From the NCBI GenBank assembly GCA_020438185.1, contig JAGQVC010000037.1, forward strand, positions 1 to 9,485: a stretch of 9,485 nucleotides of DNA. Direction: 5' to 3'. Positions 1 through 5,851 of the stretch are shown in pieces (position 1 is the stretch's first letter; every line of letters begins with the position of its first letter). Under the pieces are notes generated by a model. It worked only from the letters and a program-made list of their open reading frames with translations. It was not told the DNA's origin and searched no databases. The position numbers and the translations under genes were made by a program. The DNA comes from Bacteroidota bacterium (GTDB lineage: Bacteria > Bacteroidota > Bacteroidia > M30B66).

Positions 1-1
1 C

Positions 2-1411
2 AGCTTCTTCGGCATTGCAGGTACAAGCGATATCCACTTCGTGGGAAAAAAAGACAGCCTCATCTGGGTGGATGAACCGGATCGCCGGCAGGATTTGAAA
101 AACGGTTCTGATATAGCCGTGGTTGGTCTTTCGCATGTGCAGTTTTTATCAGCAAACACCAGCCTGAAAGTAATTATGGCCGGCACCGGAAGCCGATTCA
201 GAACCAATATTGATTCCTTAACTCCCAATTATGATTCGTTTGGCACATTTAAGTCGGCAATTACCGAGTCGCGAGCTACATTAAAAACCGAACTCAATAC
301 CAAAACAGGTAATAAATCATCGCTGCGCAGCGGATTCATTGCCAGCCGGCTGTTTTATAATACCGACGTTTCCATTTACAGTCCCGGTTTCGGAAAACGC
401 ATATCACTTTCGGATGCAAAAGGAAACGGCGATTTGCTTCAGGCTTATTCGCAGTGGCACCTAAAAGCAGGGGAGAAATGGACTTTCGATGCCGGCTTGC
501 ATGCTTTGTATTTCAGTATTAATAAGAAATCATCGCTGGAGCCGCGTGCTTCGGTGAAATTTCAGACTGCCGGCAACCAGAGCATCAGCGCGGGTTACGG
601 AAGACATTCGCGGGTGCTGCCGCTCAATGTGTACCTGCGTGAAACAGAGCTTGCCTCGGGTGAAATTGTGCAGACTAATAAAAACCTCGATTTGCTGCGT
701 GCCAACCATTACGTGCTTGCCTACGATTGGCTGATTCGGGAAAACCTGCGTCTGAAGGTTGAAACCTATTATCAGCAACTGCAAAACGTAGGTGTTCAGT
801 CAGGTCGTCCAGCTTCAACTTCAGTATTAAATCTGGGTGCCGATTTCGGTGATGTAATTGGTCCTGACAGTCTGGTATCAACTGGTACAGGCTTTAATCA
901 GGGTGTGGAATTAACGCTTGAGAAATTCTTTAGTAATAATTATTACATTTTAATGACAGGTAGCTTGTATGATTCAAAATACAAGGGTTCTGACGGCGTG
1001 GAACGCAATACCGCATTCAATAACCGTTATGCATTTAACTTCCTGGCGGGTAAAGAAATCCCGGTTGGCAAAACCAAACAAAACGCAATTATATTAAGTT
1101 TCCGACAGGTTTCCACCGGTGGCATGTGGACCACTCCGATTGATCTGGAAGCATCCCGCGCGAGCGGCTTTACAGTTTACATGCAGGATCAGGCTTACAC
1201 CGAACAGTTGCCGGCATACTGGAGAACCGATATCCGAATCGGGTTCAGAAAAAATAAAAAGAAATACACCGAAGAGTTTGGGTTTGATATTCAGAATTTG
1301 CTGAACCGGCAAAATGTATTTAGCCGCAGCTTTAATTCAATTTCGGGTAATATTCAGAATAATTATCAGGTTGGTATTTTCCCGATGGGATTGTACCGGA
1401 TTACTTTCTAA
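2..1411 (+). CDS. TonB-dependent receptor, C-terminal beta-barrel part (5' end outside window)
   Basis: Outer-membrane, TonB-driven transporter or receptor; substrate not evident. The frame is open to the left edge (first whole codon at base 2), giving 469 visible residues, so the GTG at 41 is an internal valine and not a start. The visible part has alternating polar/aromatic beta strands throughout. A family-typical block lies at about 881-1063, with GFNQGVELTLEKFF followed by SLYDSKYKGSDGVERNTAFN. Near the end, FGFDIQNLLNRQNVFSRSF is the usual penultimate-strand motif. The protein ends GLYRITF, with the terminal phenylalanine expected of a barrel substrate of the BAM machinery. Signal peptide, any carboxypeptidase-regulatory-like domain and the plug must lie upstream and are not visible. 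It is followed after 18 bases by a membrane-protein gene and then a two-component pair on the same strand, suggesting co-transcription. Family assignment is secure; the ligand is unknown. Confidence 0.9.
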   Translation, partial: SFFGIAGTSDIHFVGKKDSLIWVDEPDRRQDLKNGSDIAVVGLSHVQFLSANTSLKVIMAGTGSRFRTNIDSLTPNYDSFGTFKSAITESRATLKTELNTKTGNKSSLRSGFIASRLFYNTDVSIYSPGFGKRISLSDAKGNGDLLQAYSQWHLKAGEKWTFDAGLHALYFSINKKSSLEPRASVKFQTAGNQSISAGYGRHSRVLPLNVYLRETELASGEIVQTNKNLDLLRANHYVLAYDWLIRENLRLKVETYYQQLQNVGVQSGRPASTSVLNLGADFGDVIGPDSLVSTGTGFNQGVELTLEKFFSNNYYILMTGSLYDSKYKGSDGVERNTAFNNRYAFNFLAGKEIPVGKTKQNAIILSFRQVSTGGMWTTPIDLEASRASGFTVYMQDQAYTEQLPAYWRTDIRIGFRKNKKKYTEEFGFDIQNLLNRQNVFSRSFNSISGNIQNNYQVGIFPMGLYRITF

Positions 1412-1429
1412 TCAGCTAAATTAAACACT

Positions 1430-2101
1430 ATGAATTCTTCTGGCAGTCTGCTTTTTCAGGTTTTACTTTACCTGCATATTGCAGGAGGAATGACCGGATT
1501 AATTACTGGTTTATTTAATGTAACAGGTAAAAAAGGCAGCAGAGCGCATAAAAAGACAGGCTTAATTTATGTAGCAGGCATGTTTGCAGCAACACTATGT
1601 GGAATTGTTCTTGCCTTTATGAAGGATAATAATTTCCTTTTTTTAATTGGTATATTCAGTTTTTACCTGGCATTTACAGGTTACCGTTCGCTTAAAAATA
1701 AAAGCGAAAATCCCACACTGGTTAAATGGATTGATGTTTGGGTTGCAGTTATAACTTGCATATTTTCAATTTGGATGGTTATTTCGGCGCTCATTTACTT
1801 AAATCCTTTTCGATTACATTTTAATCCGGTTCAGTTTATTTTCGGAGTAGCCGGATTGGTTTTCTCAGTTGGAGATTTGCTCTGGTTTTTTGGAAAGCGC
1901 AAATTTAAATTCGGCAAATTTCAGTGGATGTTCACACATATCGGTAGGATGGTTGGTTCATACATTTCGGCAGTAACAGCTTTTTTAGTGGTAAACATTA
2001 ATTTTTTACCGCCGCTGTTAATCTGGCTGGGCCCTTCGGTATTAGGCTCATGTGTAATTGCATACAACATCCGGAAGTATCGTCTTAAATTGCGTGTCTG
2101 A
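1430..2101 (+). CDS. Polytopic membrane protein, DUF2306-like
   Basis: Inner-membrane protein of 223 residues with about six or seven hydrophobic segments (roughly residues 8-30, 46-65, 69-88, 101-124, 134-155, 175-191 and 193-212). The N-terminal pattern LHIAGG (His16), a glycine-rich helix, then KKGSRAHKKTGLIY (His40) resembles DUF2306-type membrane proteins, recognised from memory rather than by search. A third histidine stands in THIGRMVGSY (His170) near a membrane boundary. No function is established for this family that I can name. Paired histidines at helix ends could hold a haem or metal, but that is inference only. The gene lies 18 bases after the receptor and 11 bases before the kinase, all on one strand, which suggests joint expression and possibly a role in the same sensing or transport process. 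No Shine-Dalgarno sequence is visible; the start is preceded by A-rich sequence, as usual in this phylum. Confidence 0.75.
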   Translation: MNSSGSLLFQVLLYLHIAGGMTGLITGLFNVTGKKGSRAHKKTGLIYVAGMFAATLCGIVLAFMKDNNFLFLIGIFSFYLAFTGYRSLKNKSENPTLVKWIDVWVAVITCIFSIWMVISALIYLNPFRLHFNPVQFIFGVAGLVFSVGDLLWFFGKRKFKFGKFQWMFTHIGRMVGSYISAVTAFLVVNINFLPPLLIWLGPSVLGSCVIAYNIRKYRLKLRV

Positions 2102-2112
2102 TTCTTAAAAAC

Positions 2113-3183
2113 ATGGATAATAAATTCAGTTCACTTTCGCATGGGAGCAGCCGCTCAAAAGGTTGGCTGGGCGACCTTCTTGCCATGGTGGTGGTAGGAA
2201 TGTTAATTGCGCTGTATTATTATCTCGGCAATAGTATTTTCTCAAATAAGGATCCTGAGGCTGAAGATTCTGTCAAGAATATTCTGTTTAGCGTTTCTGT
2301 GAGTGTTTTCTTGTATATCGCCTTTCGGCAGATGTTTTCTTTCCTCAACCGTTTTTTCCCCTGGAAAAAAACAATCTGGAAAAGAATATTGCTGCAGGTT
2401 CCGCTTATTTTTCTGATTGCCGGGTTTGGAATGGCCCTGTTTATGACCGTTTGGCAGGCTTTGTTTATTCAAAAAGGCTACACAAAACTGGATATATTCA
2501 ACAATATTTCTACTGCAATAATTGTATCTCTAATCGTCAATTTATTATACGAAAGCATCAGTATTTACAGGATGCTCAAGAATACAGAAGTTGAGGCTGA
2601 AAAATTAAAGCGGCGTAATATTGAGTCGCATTATGAAATATTAAAAAACCAGGTCGGGCCACATTTTTTATTTAATAGTTTGAATACCCTGCTTTCGTTA
2701 ATGGACGAGGATGTGCCGGCCGCAAAGGAATTTGTTGAGAAGCTGGCCGCATATTACCGGTATTCGCTTCAGGTAAACGACCGGGATACAAACAGCATTG
2801 CTTCTGAAATAAAATTAATTGAGCATTTTGTATTTTTATTAAAATGCAGGTTTGATAATAATTTATCGGTACAAATCGATCCTGCTTTGTATATGGAAAA
2901 CAATCGGTACAGTGTGCCTATGGCGCTTCAGATGCTGGTAGAAAATGCGGTTAAGCACAATATTATATCGTCACAAAAACCACTAAACATACAAATTGGC
3001 ATTTCAGGAAATTATCTTTTCGTAGAAAACAACCTGCAGAAAAAGGAAGCGCTGGAATCCAGCAATGGCATTGGCTTGGATAATATTCGTAACCGGTATC
3101 AAATGTTAAATAATCAGGAAATCATTATAACCGATAATGGTAAATCATTTAAGGTTATGCTTCCAATAATTGAAAGTGTATGA
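2113..3183 (+). CDS. LytS/YehU-type sensor histidine kinase (His_kinase family)
   Basis: Membrane sensor kinase of 356 residues that should phosphorylate the LytTR regulator encoded directly after it. Four hydrophobic segments (about residues 18-40, 56-78, 92-118 and 128-152) form a membrane sensor with no large periplasmic domain. A charged, probably coiled linker (155-178) leads to the His_kinase domain. The phospho-acceptor is His184 in QVGPHFLFNSLNTL; LytS relatives often have Asn where this protein has Gly183's neighbouring position, a minor deviation. The ATP-binding part has the N-box LVENAVKHN (275-283) and the G-box NGIGLDNIRNR (318-328), and it lacks the longer nucleotide-binding boxes of classical EnvZ-type kinases, as expected for this family. 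The stop codon overlaps the start of the regulator in an ATGA, implying translational coupling. The signal is unknown; with four membrane helices it may sense a membrane-borne or protein partner. Confidence 0.93.
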   Translation: MDNKFSSLSHGSSRSKGWLGDLLAMVVVGMLIALYYYLGNSIFSNKDPEAEDSVKNILFSVSVSVFLYIAFRQMFSFLNRFFPWKKTIWKRILLQVPLIFLIAGFGMALFMTVWQALFIQKGYTKLDIFNNISTAIIVSLIVNLLYESISIYRMLKNTEVEAEKLKRRNIESHYEILKNQVGPHFLFNSLNTLLSLMDEDVPAAKEFVEKLAAYYRYSLQVNDRDTNSIASEIKLIEHFVFLLKCRFDNNLSVQIDPALYMENNRYSVPMALQMLVENAVKHNIISSQKPLNIQIGISGNYLFVENNLQKKEALESSNGIGLDNIRNRYQMLNNQEIIITDNGKSFKVMLPIIESV

Positions 3184-3932
3184 AATCTTATCTTATCATC
3201 GAAGATGAATCAGCCGCTGCGCGGCGATTGGAGCGTATGGTTTCTGAAATGGAACCCAATCTTAATTTATGCGGCAGCTGCGAAAGCATTGAAAGTGCGG
3301 TTGGCTACCTCAATGAAAATTCCGCTCCCGATTTGATTTTTATGGACATTCAACTGGCCGACGGAAATAGTTTCAGAATATTCGAAAAGGTAGAAATAAA
3401 ATCACCGGTTATTTTTACGACCGCATACGATGAATATGCATTAAAAGCTTTTAAGGTAAACAGTGTCGATTATTTACTTAAGCCCGTAAATGCCGCTGAA
3501 TTGCGGCAGGCACTCGACAAATGGCAGCAACAAAGCGGTAAAAACGATGATAATCTTCGGGAAATTCTGTCCGGAATTCTGGAGAAAAAACCATACAAAC
3601 AGCGCTTCCTGGTTGTGAAAGGCGATCGCCTCATTCCTGTTTCAGCCAATCAGATTGTGGCCTGGTCGGCCGAAGAAAAACAGGTCTTTATGCACACCTC
3701 CGAAAACCAAAGTCACGTTACCCGCGATTCCCTGGATGAACTAAGCCGGCAATTAAATCCGGAACAATTTTTCAGGGCAGGCCGTGCCTGGCTGGTTAAC
3801 CGCGATTTTATCGAACAGGCCGATATTTATTTCAATGGTAAAATCCGGATCAGCCTGAAAGGTTATTCTGAAAAAGAAATTCTGGTATCTCGTGACCGCG
3901 CTCAGGATTTTAAGTCCTGGTGGGCAGGTTAG
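3180..3932 (+). CDS. LytR/AlgR-family response regulator (REC-LytTR)
   Basis: DNA-binding transcription regulator of 250 residues, the likely partner of the preceding kinase. The receiver domain covers about residues 1-115. Its acidic pocket is Glu8-Asp9-Glu10, the phospho-acceptor is Asp56 (FMDIQLADG), the conserved Thr is in FTTAYDEYA (80-86) and the conserved lysine is Lys101 in YLLKPV. After a linker, the LytTR domain spans about 140-248, with FLVVKGDRLIPV at its start and the family signature EQFFRAGRAWLVNRDFIEQ at 195-213. Many relatives have histidine or asparagine where this protein has Gly201. The gene begins inside the kinase stop codon (4-base overlap), the usual arrangement for LytS/LytTR pairs. 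Target genes are unknown; by position, the receptor operon itself is the first candidate. It ends 25 bases from the convergent toxin gene. Confidence 0.94.
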   Translation: MKSYLIIEDESAAARRLERMVSEMEPNLNLCGSCESIESAVGYLNENSAPDLIFMDIQLADGNSFRIFEKVEIKSPVIFTTAYDEYALKAFKVNSVDYLLKPVNAAELRQALDKWQQQSGKNDDNLREILSGILEKKPYKQRFLVVKGDRLIPVSANQIVAWSAEEKQVFMHTSENQSHVTRDSLDELSRQLNPEQFFRAGRAWLVNRDFIEQADIYFNGKIRISLKGYSEKEILVSRDRAQDFKSWWAG

Positions 3933-3957
3933 GAGTTTGATTGGTGCAAGAAAAAAT

Positions 3958-4263
3958 TTATTTAACTTTTTGAGATTCGTCCCATCGATTGTCGAATATC
4001 GCTATAATTGATATTGTATTGTTATTATACAAGTAATACACTGAAAGGACCCTGCTCAAAACAGCTCTCCGTATTTTCTTCTTTCTCGACTCAGGATACA
4101 AGCCTGGATAGGAAGAAATAACTTTCTCAAAATCATCAAGAGCTTTATAGAATTTTGCGACTTCGTTTTCCGTAAATCTCAACCTTAAATAAGCAACAAT
4201 CTCTTTGGCGTTTCTTAAAGATTGCTTTGAGTATTCAATAGTTGGCTTTTTTGTACTAGCCAT
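3958..4263 (-). CDS. RelE/ParE-superfamily toxin of a type II toxin-antitoxin pair
   Basis: Small basic protein of 101 residues with the fold pattern of ParE/RelE toxins: two N-terminal helices (about 9-27 and 33-50, including SLRNAKEIVAYL), the loop SYPGLYPESR (51-60), then beta strands in KKIRRAVLSRVLSVYYLY and the closing IIAIFDNRWDESQ (87-98). The C-terminal DxRxDP-like ending is common in this family. Candidate active residues are Arg60, Arg65/66, Tyr76/77 and Arg93; these are inferred from the pattern, not aligned. Sequence alone does not decide between ribosome-dependent mRNA cleavage (RelE) and gyrase poisoning (ParE). It starts 8 bases inside the end of the antitoxin gene, so the two are probably translated together. 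The pair looks more AT-rich than carB or the receptor, consistent with acquisition by transfer. Confidence 0.88.
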   Translation of the reverse strand: MASTKKPTIEYSKQSLRNAKEIVAYLRLRFTENEVAKFYKALDDFEKVISSYPGLYPESRKKKIRRAVLSRVLSVYYLYNNNTISIIAIFDNRWDESQKVK

Positions 4264-4492
4264 TTTTCAAGTCTCTCCAAAATTGTTTTGATGAAATTTG
4301 TTGTCCCTTTTCTATTTCATCGATTCCATTTTGCAAAGTTTTCTGTTGACTATCTGATAGTTCATCCCACCAATCATTCTTTGATTTAGATTTTTTTAAA
4401 CCATCAAGAAACTCAATAATATTTTCATCCGAAAGCCTGTTAATCCATGCTATCAAATCAAGTTTCATTTTATTCAGTTCTCCGGTTGACAT
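4256..4492 (-). CDS. Antitoxin of the RelE/ParE-type pair
   Basis: Predicted antitoxin, 78 residues from the chosen start. Its N-terminal helical part (MSTGELNKMKLDLIAWINRL) resembles small antitoxins that begin MSTxEL. It continues with an acidic segment, KNDWWDELSDSQQKTLQNGI (39-57), and a C-terminal tail, EKGQQISSKQFWRDL, of the kind that wraps the toxin. The open frame extends upstream to an ATG at 4543, but a -7-like element (4511-4518) lies inside that extension, so a start there would not be transcribed from it. ATG at 4504 is at or next to the expected transcript start, and ATG at 4468 is also possible. I prefer 4492 because of the MSTxEL beginning. It overlaps the toxin by 8 bases. 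It resembles no classical ribbon-helix-helix antitoxin I can name, so the DNA-binding mode is open. Identification rests mainly on its position before a toxin. Confidence 0.75.
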   Translation of the reverse strand: MSTGELNKMKLDLIAWINRLSDENIIEFLDGLKKSKSKNDWWDELSDSQQKTLQNGIDEIEKGQQISSKQFWRDLKNG

Positions 4493-4502
4493 TCGTTGCT
4501 TC

Positions 4503-4518
4503 ATTTGTAACAAATATA
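4503..4518 (-). promoter_or_regulatory. Candidate -7 promoter element and overlapping palindrome for the toxin-antitoxin pair
   Basis: On the minus strand, TATATTTG at 4518-4511 matches the Bacteroidota -7 consensus TAnnTTTG. A TTG at 4545-4543 is the nearest -33 candidate, but its 24-base spacing is longer than the usual 19-21 or so. A perfect 13-base palindrome, ATTTGT-A-ACAAAT (4503-4515), overlaps the -7 box and the expected transcript start, where an autorepressing antitoxin/toxin complex would bind. The element match is seen; the operator role is inference. Confidence 0.5.
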
Positions 4519-4613
4519 AGCAGTTTGTGGAATTGATAAGCACAACCTATACAGTAATGATTTACAATAAGATAGCGATTCGCCACTTTTCAAAAACAAC
4601 ATTCCCTTAACAC

Positions 4614-4639
4614 AAAAGGCTTTTATTAACCTTTAAAGG
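4614..4639 (-). terminator. Weak hairpin after the type IX-sorted protein gene
   Basis: Downstream of the stop at 4647, AAAGG at 4634-4630 and a matching CCTTT at 4619-4615 could form a 5-base stem with a 10-base loop. The adjacent CCTTTAAAGG (4630-4639) is a perfect 10-base palindrome. There is no clear U-tract after the stem, so this is only a possible transcript end. Confidence 0.25.
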
Positions 4640-4646
4640 AGCAAGT

Positions 4647-5675
4647 TTATTGCTTTATAACCAAATGCCCTTTCGATGTACTTTCATCCGGGAAATTTAA
4701 TAAATAAATACCGGGACTGAGGCTGCTGACATCAATTGACTCGTTGACTGTTTTTCCGGAAAGCACTATTGAACCTTGTGAATTGAAAATTAGATATTCG
4801 AATTGTTTACCCGATTTTCCTGAATTCAATTTTAGTAAATCTGAACAAGGATTGGGGAAGGAACTCACTTTGAATTCTTTTGGCTCCTCTCCGGAAGATG
4901 TTAAAAAACAAGAGCCTGCATTTATTGTAACATTAGAAGCAATTATTCCGGTGTTTTCTATACTTCCGGCTGCAACATGCCAAACAGAGGGTCCGGAAAT
5001 AATCCCGTCGTTCTGCGCGAAACCTGAAATATTCATCACTCCGGGACCTTGCACGCTATCGCTTTCGCAATTAATAAAATTACCAACAATGCATGTTGTT
5101 CCTGAGAAATTCAATACAGCATTTCCTGATTCCAGGCAATTTTCGAAATTCTGATAAATCTGCATGGTCCCGCTATGTTCAAAATATCCCTGGTTATAAA
5201 TCGTATTCGAAGCTGTTATCGAGCCGTTTTTATCCAAAATTGCCCCGGCTTTGTTTACAATAACAGATACTTCCATTGAGCTGTTGTTCGTCAAATTCGC
5301 CTCATTTATGAGTGAATCAACCGAAACGAAATTCAAATTATTATATACATCCGCTTCATTAGAAATACGAATTTTATTAATTCCCAATGTTCCCGAGTTG
5401 TACAAATTGCTTGTACCGTCAAGCCATAGGGTACGCTCAAATGCATCCTGCAGAAATTGTCCGGGTGCCTGAACGATAATTTTACCTGATTGAAAATGTA
5501 AATCAGAATCCAATGCAACCAGATGAGTGATTCTGATGCTGTCGCCATCGCCTGGAACACAGGAACAATCCCAGGTTGAAGCTGAATAAAATGAGCCGTT
5601 ACTAATGCTGTTAATAAACTGAGCGGAGCAATTTGTTGCTGAAATTAAGCAGAAAAACAGGAATAAATGTTTCAT
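4647..5675 (-). CDS. Secreted protein with type IX secretion C-terminal sorting domain
   Basis: Probably exported and attached to, or released from, the cell surface by the type IX secretion system; 342 residues. The signal peptide is MKHLFLFFCLISATNCSA with likely cleavage before Gln19; Cys16 is not in a good lipobox, so signal peptidase I is favoured. The sorting domain is at about 266-342: FKVSSFPNPCSDLLKL, a beta-rich middle with LIFNSQGSIVLSG, then SSLSPGIYLLNF and the final basic strand ending VIKQ, all typical of type A sorting domains. The central part (about 20-260) begins NGSFYSASTWDCSCVPGDGDSI, resembling the start of G8-like or beta-helix surface domains, and continues with many short Asn/Gly-rich strands (YNSGTLGI, NQGYFEHSG, NTGIIASN), suggesting a parallel beta-helix. 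No catalytic motif is visible. Several cysteines (37, 39, 180, 195, 203, 256) could form disulfides. It appears to be a single-gene unit. Confidence 0.85.
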   Translation of the reverse strand: MKHLFLFFCLISATNCSAQFINSISNGSFYSASTWDCSCVPGDGDSIRITHLVALDSDLHFQSGKIIVQAPGQFLQDAFERTLWLDGTSNLYNSGTLGINKIRISNEADVYNNLNFVSVDSLINEANLTNNSSMEVSVIVNKAGAILDKNGSITASNTIYNQGYFEHSGTMQIYQNFENCLESGNAVLNFSGTTCIVGNFINCESDSVQGPGVMNISGFAQNDGIISGPSVWHVAAGSIENTGIIASNVTINAGSCFLTSSGEEPKEFKVSSFPNPCSDLLKLNSGKSGKQFEYLIFNSQGSIVLSGKTVNESIDVSSLSPGIYLLNFPDESTSKGHLVIKQ

Positions 5676-5753
5676 TAAATTTCATTAAAGAATTTCAATA
5701 GTTTCAGAAAGAATGCTTCATTCGAAGCAAAACCGGCTTCAATTATTTAAATG

Positions 5754-5782
5754 GAAAAATACAAAATTGATTCTTACGCAAA
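5754..5782 (-). promoter_or_regulatory. Candidate promoter of the type IX-sorted protein gene
   Basis: On the minus strand, TTTG at 5782-5779 is followed after 17 bases by TATTTTTC (5761-5754), one base away from the Bacteroidota -7 consensus TAnnTTTG. It would give a leader of roughly 70-80 bases before the ATG at 5675. The match is imperfect and the spacing slightly short. Confidence 0.35.
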
Positions 5783-5793
5783 TCAATAAATCA

Positions 5794-5810
5794 TCAGCCT
5801 GAAAGGCTGA
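5794..5810. repeat. Short perfect inverted repeat (7-base arms, 3-base loop)
   Basis: On the plus strand, TCAGCCT, loop GAA, then AGGCTGA, followed by seven A residues (5811-5817). Read on the minus strand, the T-run comes before the stem and the sequence after it is only mildly T-rich, so it is not a textbook terminator in either direction. It could be a second carB transcript end, an RNA-stabilising structure, or a copy of a dispersed palindromic repeat; I cannot test copy number here. Confidence 0.5.
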
Positions 5811-5831
5811 AAAAAAAGACAGAAACCTGAT

Positions 5832-5851
5832 AAAAAAACGAAGCCCCGCTT
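5832..5851 (-). terminator. Likely rho-independent terminator of carB
   Basis: On the minus strand, AAGC (5851-5848), loop GGG, GCTT (5844-5841), then CG and seven T residues (5838-5832). The stem is short (4 base pairs, extendable through one mismatch) but is followed directly by an uninterrupted T-run. The stem shares bases with the carB stop codon (5850-5852), so coding sequence and transcript end together. Confidence 0.5.

Noticed and set aside
41..1411. GTG at 41 as the start of the receptor gene
   Set aside because: The frame is open to base 2 with receptor-like residues, and what follows is only the barrel part of a much larger protein, so this is an internal codon.
3903..3919. Possible hairpin CAGGA-N7-TCCTG at the end of the response-regulator gene
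   Set aside because: It lies inside the coding sequence with no T-run after it, so it is not a convincing terminator.
4493..4543. Antitoxin starting at ATG 4543
   Set aside because: The -7-like element at 4511-4518 lies inside this extension, and the extra residues do not resemble the start of small antitoxins.
4744..5154. Plus-strand open frame (136 codons) opposite the secreted-protein gene
   Set aside because: It is antisense to the sorting domain and beta-helix region, has no signal, promoter or known motif, and is a shadow of the real gene.
5333..5560. Minus-strand open frame (75 codons) overlapping the secreted-protein gene in another frame
   Set aside because: It is fully inside a well-supported gene, has no recognisable domain, and is best explained as an alternate-frame shadow.
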